From CAZODA01 sp964578485 (lineage in GTDB: Bacteria; Bacteroidota; Bacteroidia; Bacteroidales; Marinilabiliaceae): 41,733 nucleotides of DNA. The stretch lies in NCBI GenBank assembly GCA_964578485.1, contig CAZODA010000026.1, forward strand, positions 1 through 41,733, given 5' to 3'. Position numbers and translations under genes: made by a program. Below, in pieces: positions 26,092 through 37,684 of this stretch (within the stretch, counting starts at the first letter, position 1; each line of letters begins with the position of its first letter). The notes under the pieces were generated by a model. The model did not search any database, was not told the DNA's origin, and saw only the letters and a list, made by a program, of their open reading frames with translations.

Positions 26092-27207
26092 ATGAAAAAT
26101 CAGTTGTTTTTAATCTTCTTTTCTTTCTTAATGCTTTCTGCCACCGGACAGAAAATATCCTACAGTCAAGATGTCTCTCAATCAAATGATGAAACTATTA
26201 TTTCTATCAAGGAGTTTTGGACAAATTACATTAGAGATATCTCAAAGAGTGATGATTCAAATAAAGCTATGGTTTATGCCAAGTATTGGAATGAATTCGA
26301 GATAGAAGATGGTTTTACAGATATCGTAAATCATGCCCTTCCTGTCTTTTTGATAGGAGAATTAAAAATAATAAATATCGAAAAAACAGAAGATGGCTTT
26401 TTTCAAATTAAGAACCAAGTTCAATTAAATGAAGAAATTATTGCACTTTTTAATGTTTACGTAAAAAGGGAACACAATGATTATAAGCTATATAATCAGT
26501 TTTATATGTCGAAATTTCTCCTAAAGCATTATAAAGCCGGTGATATTGATTTTTATTATCCGGAAAATTATCCTTTCAATAAAAAGAAAGCAGATGAACT
26601 TTTTAATTCATATTTAAAATATTTAGCGCTTTATGGTAATCTTGGAAGTAAGCAAATAACTTATATAATTGGTAACACTTTCAATGAGGCAAGTAGTTTT
26701 ATTGGCTTTGACTCAGGTGTTTTGTCGAGCGATTCCCCCTATGCCGGATATACAATTAAGAATCAGAACATCATTCTTTCATGCAGAGAAGATCATTTGC
26801 ACGAAATCATTCATGTAATATTCTTTTCATTATTCCCCAATGCCCCATTTATTTTTCATGAGGGTATTGCTACATATTATGGCGGCACTGGAGGGAAAGA
26901 TTATACAAGCCTTATCAATAATCTGAAAATGTTTCTTGAAAATAATCCTGATACTGACTTGTCAGATTTCGATTCTTTTGATAAAGTGCTGGAAGATGGG
27001 ACAAATTATTTTTATACAATAGGTGCCAGCCTGATCGATTATGCTCTTAAAATAGGAGGTACGAAGAAAGTTTTGTCACTTTTTAGGTATTCAGCGACTA
27101 ATACTACAGATAAAGAAGACCCATTATCAGCTATAAAAGAAGAACTGGGAATTGAAGAGGATCAGCTCAACTCCTTTCTTAGAAACTATATTAACAACGT
27201 TGATTAG
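26092..27207 (+). CDS. Secreted HExxH metallopeptidase-like protein
   Basis: A 371-residue protein with an N-terminal signal peptide (MKNQLFLIFFSFLMLSATG). The zinc motif HEIIH is at residues 237-241, and a downstream glutamate E257 in FHEGIATYYGG could be the third ligand, giving the gluzincin layout HExxH...E of the MA clan. The first 180 residues look like a separate domain of NTF2 or cystatin-like composition. The enzyme would act in the periplasm or outside the cell; the substrate is unknown. Single gene with AT-rich flanks. Confidence 0.65.
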   Translation: MKNQLFLIFFSFLMLSATGQKISYSQDVSQSNDETIISIKEFWTNYIRDISKSDDSNKAMVYAKYWNEFEIEDGFTDIVNHALPVFLIGELKIINIEKTEDGFFQIKNQVQLNEEIIALFNVYVKREHNDYKLYNQFYMSKFLLKHYKAGDIDFYYPENYPFNKKKADELFNSYLKYLALYGNLGSKQITYIIGNTFNEASSFIGFDSGVLSSDSPYAGYTIKNQNIILSCREDHLHEIIHVIFFSLFPNAPFIFHEGIATYYGGTGGKDYTSLINNLKMFLENNPDTDLSDFDSFDKVLEDGTNYFYTIGASLIDYALKIGGTKKVLSLFRYSATNTTDKEDPLSAIKEELGIEEDQLNSFLRNYINNVD

Positions 27208-27487
27208 CCTTCAAAACAAGGAATAAAGTAATAAAAAAAACTGTCCTTGAGAGACAACTTCTTAATATATTATGTCGTGTAAATTCACGTTCATAAACAG
27301 CTGTATCAGTGACTTCATAAATATTAATCGCAGAAAAAACCGTTCTTATCGTTGTCTTGAATTTTATTTTTCGTATGATTTTTTTATTAACTTTAAATCA
27401 TAGCCTTTGAATTTAGTTTGTGGCAATAATTTCGTCTATCAAACTGGCAGATCTTATGGTAATTATTAATTTCTACTTAATATAATT

Positions 27488-28663
27488 ATGACTTTGAATA
27501 GATTCTTTTCAATATTTTTATTTATAAAAACCTTAACCCTTACCCTAATCCTAACATTATATGCTTGTTCGCTTAATAGTGCTCAAATAAAAAGTAGAAC
27601 CATTGATAAATTAACTATCGAAGAAGCTATAAACTACAACTACAATCTTCTAACTATACAGGGCAGTACGGAAACCGACACTATGTTTATAGAGACCTAT
27701 TCTTCAGCATCATTTATGGCTAAGAAGGACGATGCTTTTATTGGGTATAGATATGTGATTCAGGATAGTTTAATCCATCCACATTTCAATGTTCCCCTCA
27801 AGACTGTTTACCATTATAATGGAGCTAAGCTAACTACTGCCATAATCAGCTCCATACATACCTCTCTAAAGGAGGAAGAGCTTTCAGATATTAATCAGGA
27901 GGTATTTAGTAATGTTATGCAAGGACAGCTGCCGGCAATTATATCTATTCTTCAAAATCCGGAAACTCAAACACTAAAAGATACAATAATAAACGATGTA
28001 TTATGTGCTCATTTTTCTGTTGTTAAAGATGGATTAAGGTCTTCACTTTTTGTTTCAAAAGAAACATTCTTTCCTGTTATGCTCAGAATTATCACCAATA
28101 CCTTTCAACCCTTTATAGAAGAATATTATTACAGAGATTTTTCTTCATCAGATAAGCTTATTGTGCCGGATTACAGATCAGAGTTTGAATCAAAATCTAC
28201 ACAAAAACAATTTTTACCTTATAAAGTTGGAGATATATTCCCTGATGTTGAGTTGCACGACCTTTCAGGAAATCAAGTTGGAATTAGTAAATCAAACAGA
28301 TATAAAATTATTTATATTTCAATGATAAATTGTGGGCCTTGCCAACGAGCAGTCCCATATATTGAAGATATATATGAAAATTTTAAGGGAAATGATTTTG
28401 CTGATTTCTATGTGTTCTACCCGATGGATTTGAAGGAAAAATTGGAGAAGTATGTGGCAACAAAAAACATAAAAACTCCAATTGTTTATAATTCTATATC
28501 CGATGAGGCAAAAAGAATAGAGCTTAGCTCCCGACTGCGAACAGCCTTCCCCTCAGTATTAATACTAAATGAAGAAAATTATATTAAACACATAATAAAT
28601 AGTTTTAGCACCGATTTAGAAAGACGAATAAAGGAAAGACTTGACGAAGAATCATTCAATTAA
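27488..28663 (+). CDS. TlpA-like thioredoxin-fold lipoprotein
   Basis: A 391-residue protein. A hydrophobic N-terminus runs into a lipobox-like LYAC (cysteine 27), so it is probably a lipoprotein, although the signal is long and Thr/Leu-rich. Residues 30-240 form a domain I cannot name. The last 150 residues form a thioredoxin fold with the active-site pair C282 and C285 (NCGPC) and the cis-proline region TAFPSVLIL. This architecture (long N-terminal domain plus AhpC/TSA-like thioredoxin) is common in Bacteroidota envelope redox proteins. Confidence 0.75.
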   Translation: MTLNRFFSIFLFIKTLTLTLILTLYACSLNSAQIKSRTIDKLTIEEAINYNYNLLTIQGSTETDTMFIETYSSASFMAKKDDAFIGYRYVIQDSLIHPHFNVPLKTVYHYNGAKLTTAIISSIHTSLKEEELSDINQEVFSNVMQGQLPAIISILQNPETQTLKDTIINDVLCAHFSVVKDGLRSSLFVSKETFFPVMLRIITNTFQPFIEEYYYRDFSSSDKLIVPDYRSEFESKSTQKQFLPYKVGDIFPDVELHDLSGNQVGISKSNRYKIIYISMINCGPCQRAVPYIEDIYENFKGNDFADFYVFYPMDLKEKLEKYVATKNIKTPIVYNSISDEAKRIELSSRLRTAFPSVLILNEENYIKHIINSFSTDLERRIKERLDEESFN

Positions 28664-29084
28664 TTCAATTGAAACAAAAATTGATGAAGACAATAAAGCT
28701 GTTGCTACCGCATTAACATTCATTAATGCTTATGTTGACAACTGTAACAAAATGAAAGAATCAGTTGGTGTTGTTGAGTGGCTTAATTCTAATAATTTGA
28801 CAACTAATAGCTTTAAAATCGAAGTAAAAACAATAATTGAAGAGGCCTATAAAGAAGACCCCGAATTGGGGCTTGGTTTTAATCTGATATTTGATGCTCA
28901 AGACTACCCTACAGAAGGCTTTGATTTGGAGGTATTTGATAGCAAAACAAATTATATAATAGTAAAAGGAAAAGATTGGGTTGACTTTAAATTGACTATT
29001 AAAGTGGCTTTAGAAGATAATAAATGGTTTGTTGATGGCTGCGGAATTGTAAATATTCCAAAAGACAAACGAAGTGAACGATAA
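28641..29084 (+). CDS. Hypothetical protein, probably 5'-truncated
   Basis: The frame codes for 147 residues, but the only early start is a TTG inside the end of the thioredoxin gene, and the next ATG is 37 codons in. The body (ALTFINAYVDNC, VVEWLNSN, a central EDPELGLGFNLIFDAQDYP, then KWFVDGCGIVNIP) resembles small exported proteins of the DUF3828 kind. Those begin with a signal peptide, which is absent here. I suspect the 5' part was lost at the junction with the upstream gene. Confidence 0.5.
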   Translation: MTKNHSINSIETKIDEDNKAVATALTFINAYVDNCNKMKESVGVVEWLNSNNLTTNSFKIEVKTIIEEAYKEDPELGLGFNLIFDAQDYPTEGFDLEVFDSKTNYIIVKGKDWVDFKLTIKVALEDNKWFVDGCGIVNIPKDKRSER

Positions 29085-29103
29085 AATACAATAGACACTA
29101 TCC

Positions 29104-30381
29104 TATTAAGAATTCCACAAAATTTATTTTTTAAACATGTAGCGACATGTTTTGTCGTATGCGCCCTTTATTTTTGCTTTATAATTCAATAAAAAAGATT
29201 ATGAATGCTAATAAAGGGATAAGTTTAAATGAATTTATAGAGACAGAGCAATTTCAAAATTCAAACTTCCGACTGCCAATAGTAATTGGGCGCGTTATAT
29301 ATAACAATGAAAATAAGATTGTTGACCTGCGTCGATTGCCACACGTTTTAATTGCTGGAGCAAGTGGCTATGGCAAAACCACTTTTATACATTCCACTAT
29401 CTCTTCGTTGCTACATAAAAAAAATGCAGATGAATTAAAATTTATACTGATAAACACCGTAAACAATAAATTTTCTATCTATAAAGCGATTCAAGATTAC
29501 TATTTTGTTGATAAGGGGATAATTTCAGATGTTGATCAAGCAGTGGCAACCATTAATTCACTTTGTCAAGAGATGGAAAATCGAATTAATGCTATAAAGG
29601 AATCTCCTTATTCGCGAAATATTGAGATGCATAATGAAGAATCTAAAATAAAGATGCCTTATATTGTCTGTATTATAGAGAATTTTGATGATATAATAGA
29701 AAAGGCAGGAAAGCGATTTGAAATGCCTCTTACCCGACTTGCAGAACTTTCTGCTCGAACAGGAATTCATTTAATTATTACAACAAACAAAGTAAATGAA
29801 GGAGTCATAAGCAACTCAATTATAAACACTTTTCCGTGTAAAATCTCTTTTTATCAAAACTCTAAATTAGAATCTTATCAAGTGATTTTAAGTCCGCATG
29901 CCCACATGCTAAAAAGAGTTGGGCATTTATTTTTCCAAAAATATCCGGATAGCGAAATACTACAAGGAGCATTAATTTCAAATAGTGAAATTTTACAGTT
30001 GATAAGGGAAAAATCTACACAAAACATACAAAAATCGATTTATACACTTCCCAAATATCAAGATATTGGGGACAATGACTTAGCTTTTGATACCAAATTG
30101 AATGATGCAGTAATGTTTGTAGTCGATAACTTAGAATGTTATCCGGCTGCCATACAGCGAGGCTTATCCGTAGGATATAACCGTGCCGGACGAATCATAC
30201 AGCAATTAGAGTTGTTGGGAGTCGTTGGAGAAAACACCCTTGAAGGAAGAAGGGTGTTAATCAAAGAAAAGAATGAACGAGATGAAATAATTGAAAAATT
30301 ACAGACTTGATTCTAAAACTATTTTGTTCAATAACAGTATAACTAAAAATTACAGCAAAAATATTGTAAACTATTGAAAAT
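29104..30381. repeat. Long direct repeat, copy 1 (complete): FtsK-like gene plus flanks
   Basis: This block contains the FtsK-like gene, about 97 bases before it (with the palindrome GCGACATGTTTTGTCGT) and 71 bases after it. It recurs in the same orientation at 35829-36233. By hand I count about 10 mismatches over the last 229 bases. Similarity ends at 30381, 15 bases before the ATG of the next gene. Confidence 0.85.
29201..30310 (+). CDS. Short FtsK/SpoIIIE-like ATPase with C-terminal gamma winged helix
   Basis: I start at ATGAATGCT because the second copy of this region has a stop codon in the upstream extension. The 369 residues cover only the FtsK beta and gamma parts: DLRRLPHVLIAGASGYGKT (Walker A 53-60), MPYIVCIIENF (Walker B region), AELSARTGIHLIITT, and a winged helix near the end (AAIQRGLSVGYNRAGRIIQQLE). 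Membrane helices and the alpha domain are missing. The Walker B acidic pair DE of FtsK is here E160-N161, the DPK motif after the second strand is NTV, and the ATQRPS motif is TTNKVN. So the ATPase is probably weak or dead, while the DNA-binding gamma domain looks intact. It could be a DNA-binding regulator. Confidence 0.75.
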   Translation: MNANKGISLNEFIETEQFQNSNFRLPIVIGRVIYNNENKIVDLRRLPHVLIAGASGYGKTTFIHSTISSLLHKKNADELKFILINTVNNKFSIYKAIQDYYFVDKGIISDVDQAVATINSLCQEMENRINAIKESPYSRNIEMHNEESKIKMPYIVCIIENFDDIIEKAGKRFEMPLTRLAELSARTGIHLIITTNKVNEGVISNSIINTFPCKISFYQNSKLESYQVILSPHAHMLKRVGHLFFQKYPDSEILQGALISNSEILQLIREKSTQNIQKSIYTLPKYQDIGDNDLAFDTKLNDAVMFVVDNLECYPAAIQRGLSVGYNRAGRIIQQLELLGVVGENTLEGRRVLIKEKNERDEIIEKLQT

Positions 30382-30395
30382 ATAAATTTTTAAAA

Positions 30396-31472
30396 ATGAA
30401 TACTATGTTTAAAAATATTGGAACAGATATAATAGCAGGAGGAATTTTTGAACGATTCCCTAAACTTGTCCCTGCAATCGGAGATAATTATAATAGTAGT
30501 AATCATTCTAAAATGCTTTTGATTGGAGAAAGTATTTACTTCGGTGATGAATGGGAGACAAAAAGTGTTTTTAAAGATGTAAACAAATGGTATTATGATA
30601 AGAATGCTCTACTTATACCAAATGAAAAATTAAAAGATGTTGATAATTGGTACGCTAATGATCAGACTTTTGATAATTTATATAATTCGATGAGAGTTGC
30701 TTTACAAAAATCAGGAGTTAATGATTTTAATAACTATTTATTAAATGAGGCAACTTTTTATAATTATTTTCTTCGTCCAGCTAGTGTTAAGATACTTCCA
30801 AATGGTAAAACAAATTTTGGGTTTAAAAAGAATCGCAAAGATGATGATTGTAAGGTTGCTTACTATGCACTTCGAGGTGTTATTGAAAGAATAAAGCCAA
30901 ATATTGTCATTTTTGTTAGTAGCTTAGCTTGGGAATGGTTCTTACAATATTTTGGTAAAGAAATTGACAAATCATTTGCTGAAAATATAATTATTGATTT
31001 TGTAAATCATCCATCTAAACCTCGAACTTGGCATAACAAAAATGGTGATGGTAAACAAAAGTTTGAAAGATTATTATATAATCATTGGTTAATACAAAAA
31101 CCAGATTGGAGTGGAAACTGGGATAAACTTGATAATTTGTTTTATTTGTTAAAGGGAAAAAATGTGTTTTCTTTGATAAAGGGAGAATTCAGTTATGATA
31201 CTTATAATTCTTTACATTATGATAAAGAGTTTGATCACTATGCTTTTCAATTTTTAATTAGAGATACAAATCACTCTTTTTGTTTTGAAATGAATGTTCC
31301 AATTGAAGGAACTAAATTTTGGACAGGTTTTTATTCAGATAATGATAGTCATAATGAAGTATTAGAAATGGCTGAAGACTTTTTTGATATAAATGATAAT
31401 GATGAGGATGTGGTAAGAAAGATAGAAGAAAAACTGGATTTTGTGAGAGAAATGCTAAAAAAAATCGATTAA
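30396..31472 (+). CDS. Putative uracil-DNA glycosylase-like protein
   Basis: A 358-residue protein. LLIGESIYF near 41-49, NIVIFVSSLAWEWFLQYFG near 169-187 and VNHPSKPRTWHN at 203-213 resemble in order the strand-loop motifs of the UDG superfamily (GExPG, then a buried strand, then HPS). The first motif is atypical, so this is a fold guess. The last 120 residues are acidic and unrelated to UDG, and end in a helix. The gene begins 15 bases after the FtsK-like repeat and may be read from a promoter inside it. If the assignment holds, it would act on DNA bases, perhaps of invading DNA. Confidence 0.45.
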   Translation: MNTMFKNIGTDIIAGGIFERFPKLVPAIGDNYNSSNHSKMLLIGESIYFGDEWETKSVFKDVNKWYYDKNALLIPNEKLKDVDNWYANDQTFDNLYNSMRVALQKSGVNDFNNYLLNEATFYNYFLRPASVKILPNGKTNFGFKKNRKDDDCKVAYYALRGVIERIKPNIVIFVSSLAWEWFLQYFGKEIDKSFAENIIIDFVNHPSKPRTWHNKNGDGKQKFERLLYNHWLIQKPDWSGNWDKLDNLFYLLKGKNVFSLIKGEFSYDTYNSLHYDKEFDHYAFQFLIRDTNHSFCFEMNVPIEGTKFWTGFYSDNDSHNEVLEMAEDFFDINDNDEDVVRKIEEKLDFVREMLKKID

Positions 31473-31723
31473 CTATTATGAGATACTCCCAGTTTTCGCG
31501 ATTACTTCTGGGATTATGCTTCTCTTGCCATTGTCAATGTAAATGTACTTAATTGTCTGATTATCTGCAATGGGGTAATAGAAGAAATTTGATTATTAGA
31601 TTTTAGTCTATTGTTTTATTATCCACTCTTTCTTTCAAACATTTTGTTAGCATTGATTTATAGCTTTTGTAATTGATCTTAGGGTGAAGATATTATCCCA
31701 ATGTACTTAAAAAAACAGACAGG

Positions 31724-33116
31724 ATGATTTTAAATATTACGACAACGCATACACCCGCTTCAGATTTCGGTTATTTGCTTCATAAACATCCTGATAAGTT
31801 TCAGACTTTTGATTTATCTGTCGGGAAAGCACATGTTTTTTATCCCGAAATGAAGGAAAAAAGAGCAACAGTAAGTTTGTTGTTAGATATTGACCCAATA
31901 GATATGGTTCGAGGTGCAAGAACTATAGGTGGCGAAGGTTTTGCTCTTGGTCATTATGTCAACGACCGACCTTATGTAGCTTCTTCATTTATGAGTGTTG
32001 CAATAGCAAAGGTTTTTTCATCGGCTCTAAATGGAAAATGTAATGAAAGGCCTGAATTAGTTGGCACAAAACTGCCTTTTGAAGTTAACATTGCCACTAT
32101 TCCTGCACCAAAAGGGGGTACAGATTTGATTAGAAAATTTTTTGAACCGCTTGGTTATCGGGTTAAATTACAAAGGCATCAATTAGATAGTGAATATCCC
32201 GAGTGGGGAGAGAGTAAATATTATAGCTTAAATTTAAATCACACCATAACGATTAAGGATTTGCTTAGGCATCTTTATGTTCTAATCCCCGCCCTTGATA
32301 ATCATAAACATTACTTTGTTAGCAAGAATGAAATTGAGAAATTACTTCGAAGGGGAGAAGGTTGGCTAAAAGATCATCCTGAAAAAGAACAAATAATTAA
32401 GCGATATTTAATAAATCTAAACTCATTATCAAGAAAAGCAATAGAGAAACTAAGTGAAGGTGAAGCAATTGAAGGCTCGAATAATGAATTTGTTGAAAAT
32501 TCAGAAATTCAAAAACACAAAGAAACTTTGCATAACAAACGAATAAAATTAGTTGCTGAAAAAATTGTAAAATCAGGCGCTAAAAGTGTTATAGACTTAG
32601 GTTGTGGTGAAGGTAAATTATTAACAGTACTAATTAAACACAGACAATTTTCAAAAATCGCAGGGATGGATGTTTCTTATAGTGAGTTGATTAGAGCTAA
32701 AGAGCGTTTATACTTTGACGAAATGTCGCCAAGACAGAAAGAAAGGATTGAATTGTTTCAAGGCTCATTAACATATAAAGATAAACGATTAGAAGGATAT
32801 GATGCTGCAGCAGTTGTTGAAGTGATTGAGCATTTAGACTTAAGTCGTCTTAAAGTATTTGAACGTGTTTTGTTTGAGTTTGCCAAACCTAAAACAGTTG
32901 TGTTAACTACGCCTAATAAAGAATATAATGTAATGTGGGACACATTAGATTTGGAAGATATGAGACATAGCGATCATCGCTTTGAATGGACAAGAAGTGA
33001 GTTCAAAAAATGGGTAATTAAAATCGGAGAAACGTATAATTATAAAGTGGAGGTCTTTCCTGTTGGAGATGAAGTGGAAAATATAGGGGCTCCTTCACAA
33101 ATGGCATTATTTACTT

Positions 33117-33127
<11 letters not shown>
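31724..33127 (+). CDS. hen1: Bacterial Hen1, 3'-terminal RNA ribose 2'-O-methyltransferase
   Basis: A 467-residue protein with the two-domain layout of bacterial Hen1. The N-terminal half (ITTTHTPASDFGYLLHKHPDK..., TIPAPKGG, LKDHPEK) is the domain that binds and activates the Pnkp ligase. The C-terminal half is a SAM-methyltransferase with VIDLGCGEGKLL and the metal-binding set EVIEH, TTPNKEYN and the histidines in HSDHRFEW. Hen1 methylates the 2'-OH at the 3' end of a broken RNA before Pnkp seals it, which protects the joint against recutting by the same ribotoxin. Its last 11 bases overlap pnkp. Confidence 0.92.
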
Positions 33128-35693
<2,566 letters not shown>

Positions 35694-35828
35694 AAATGAG
35701 CCAGTTGATGACGCTATTAAGTTGATTGGCAGAGATCAATGCAGAGAATTTTCAAAGGTGGGTTATAATAACTTAGTAAGGGTCTCCAAAATATATCTGT
35801 ATCAATTATGATGTTTATTATAACGTAG

Positions 35829-36233
35829 TATTAATAATTCTACAAGTTTATTTTTTTTAAACACGTAGCGACATGTTTTGTCGTACGTGCTCTTTATTTT
35901 TGCTTTATTAATCAATAAAAAAGATTATGAATGCTAATAAAGGGATAAGTTTAAATGAATTTATAAAGACAGAGCAATTTCAAAACTCAAACTTCCGACT
36001 GCCATACAGCGAGGCCTATCCGTAGGGTATAACCTTGCCGGATGAATCATACAGCAATTAGAGTTGTTGGGAGTCCTTAGAGAAAACACCCTTGAAGGAA
36101 GAAGGGTGTTAATCAAAGAAAAGAATGATTGAGATGAAATAATTGAAAAATTACAGACTTGATTCTAAAACTATTTTGTTCAATAACAGTATAACTAAAA
36201 ATTACAACAAAAATGTTGTAAACTATTGAAAAT
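35829..36233. repeat. Long direct repeat, copy 2 (internally deleted)
   Basis: Same start and end as 29104-30381, but bases equivalent to 29273-30146 are missing. The junction reads CTGCCA, which occurs at both deletion ends within CCGrCTGCCA. Similarity ends at 36233, 17 bases before the ATG of nuclease A. Confidence 0.85.
35937..36162 (+). pseudogene. Decayed copy of the FtsK-like gene
   Basis: The first 26 codons match the intact gene (MNANKGISLNEFIK...), then the 874-base deletion shifts the frame into a TAG stop after YSEAYP. The remaining 3' part keeps the gamma-domain coding sequence but has gained two CGA to TGA stops in its old frame (in the gamma domain and near the end). Only the flanks remain potentially useful, as a leader for the following nuclease gene. 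Confidence 0.85.
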
Positions 36234-36249
36234 TAATAAAACAATAGAT

Positions 36250-37401
36250 ATGGAAAAAATAGAAAATTTGCTAAAAGAAGTTTCTAAACTTAGTGAAAAT
36301 TCTAATGAACTTTTAGATAAAACAGGTGCTCGTTTTAATATTTTTCGAATAACTGGTGTAAATCATGATGAGAATAAACATTCAGTTATTCTTGCAGAAT
36401 TTCTTAATCCAAAAGGAACTCACGGACTTAAAGATGAATTTCTAAAAAGCTTTATTGATATGTTCGGTAAAGATGACATTAAAAATTCAGATAGCAAAAA
36501 TGCAAGAGTTTATACAGAAAAATCTACAGATAGTGGAAGAATGGATATTCTTATTGAATTAAGTAATAATCAAGCTATTATTATTGAAAATAAAGTTAAT
36601 GCTGGTGATCAAGAAGAACAATTGAAAAGATATAATAATGATGCTGAAAAGAAATATGGAAAGGCAAATTATCAAATAATCTATCTCACATTAGATGGAA
36701 AAGAGGCTTCTGAGCAAAGCGGAGGTGATGTTGATTATCAACGAATATCTTATGCGAAAAACATTATCAATTGGTTGGAAAAATGTCTTGAAATCTCTGT
36801 CCGTCATCCAATGGTGCATGAAACCATTAAGCAATATATCAATCATATTAAAATGTTAACTAATCAAAGTTTAGATATGGAATTTGAAAAAAGGGTTTTA
36901 GATGAAATGATAAAAAAAGTTGATGCAGTATATCATATTGCTAATACTTTTGATGTTTTTAAAAGTAAAATCATTGAAGTTTTTTTTAATGAAGTTGCAG
37001 ATAAAGTTGGATTAAAAGTAATTGCAGAGAAAACATCTTCTCTTAATGATAGAAGTGGTAGAGTTAAAATAAATAGCGTTGAAAAATCATTTGAAGTGGA
37101 TATTTGTTTTGAATTTACTTCGTCTAATTTCAAAAATCTCGCATATGGTTTTAAACGCGAAAAGCAAGAAGAAATAGAAACTGACTTTAACAAGTTTTTA
37201 ATCGACAAACTATGTCTTGGAAATGATTCTTGGTGGTATTATAAGAAAAAGACAAACATTTCTTTTTATAATACAGATATAAAGGAAATTGGTAATGGAA
37301 ATTATAAAGGTCTTGAACAATTTCAACAATGTTTTGATTGTTTAAAAGAATTATTACAATTAAAGAAAGAGTTTGAAGAACAAAAGAACAAAAACCAATA
37401 A
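36250..37401 (+). CDS. PD-(D/E)XK nuclease family protein (PDDEXK_4-like), nuclease A
   Basis: I use the ATG giving MEKIENLLKEV; the frame continues 24 bases upstream to a TTG inside the repeat, which is less likely. About 383 residues. The nuclease core sits in the first half: NKHSVILAEFL (helix glutamate), GRMDILIEL (catalytic Asp), AIIIENKVNAGDQEEQLKRY (E-x-K and helix). This order is typical of PDDEXK_4 proteins often found near defence genes. The C-terminal half resembles no family I know and may recognise the target. Its upstream region comes from the FtsK-like repeat. Confidence 0.75.
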   Translation: MEKIENLLKEVSKLSENSNELLDKTGARFNIFRITGVNHDENKHSVILAEFLNPKGTHGLKDEFLKSFIDMFGKDDIKNSDSKNARVYTEKSTDSGRMDILIELSNNQAIIIENKVNAGDQEEQLKRYNNDAEKKYGKANYQIIYLTLDGKEASEQSGGDVDYQRISYAKNIINWLEKCLEISVRHPMVHETIKQYINHIKMLTNQSLDMEFEKRVLDEMIKKVDAVYHIANTFDVFKSKIIEVFFNEVADKVGLKVIAEKTSSLNDRSGRVKINSVEKSFEVDICFEFTSSNFKNLAYGFKREKQEEIETDFNKFLIDKLCLGNDSWWYYKKKTNISFYNTDIKEIGNGNYKGLEQFQQCFDCLKELLQLKKEFEEQKNKNQ

Positions 37402-37550
37402 CACGCATCCTTCATCTCTCAGACAGCCACTGTCAACATCACAAGTTGACAAAACTTCCTGATGCCGATATGATTATCCATTCCGGTGATATTTCATTTT
37501 CGGGGTCGGAGAGTGAAATTGTTGCAAAAGGAAATAGGAGATATAATTAA
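37398..37550 (+). pseudogene. 5' fragment of the metallophosphoesterase gene
   Basis: The frame reads ITRILHLSDSHCQHHKLTK... through SGDISFSGSESE and then leaves the similarity, ending at a TAA after VAKGNRRYN. The 118 bases 37402-37519 match 38817-38934 with 5 differences. The fragment overlaps the stop of nuclease A by 4 bases and keeps only the first two metal motifs, so it cannot be functional. Confidence 0.8.
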
Positions 37551-37612
37551 AATGGGACTTCCTTTTAGCTAATAAGTCATATTTCTAATGCAAACTACTT
37601 AAACACAATACC

Positions 37613-37675
37613 ATGAAAGATTTTAGCCAACTTTTAACAAATTATTCTCACATAGAGAAAAATGAAAATTTATAA
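37613..37675 (+). other. Tiny open frame before nuclease B
   Basis: Twenty codons, ATGAAAGATTTTAGCC..., encoding MKDFSQLLTNYSHIEKNENL, end 9 bases before the nuclease B start. It could be a leader peptide or the stub of a lost gene. Its first residues resemble the PdxH N-terminus by chance or otherwise. I cannot support a function. Confidence 0.2.
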
Positions 37676-37684
37676 GATCAAATA

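Noticed and set aside
27530..27560. Telomere-like run of CCTTAACCCTTACCCTAATCC
   Set aside because: It is inside the signal peptide of the thioredoxin-like gene and simply encodes alternating Thr and Leu.
35694..35828. Short frame after pnkp reading EPVDDAIKLIGRDQCREF
   Set aside because: It has no start codon and I know no matching family; it is too little to call a gene remnant.
37613..37675. Similarity of the short peptide MKDFSQ...YS to the PdxH N-terminus
   Set aside because: Only a handful of residues agree, and the DNA around them does not match pdxH, so I treat it as chance.
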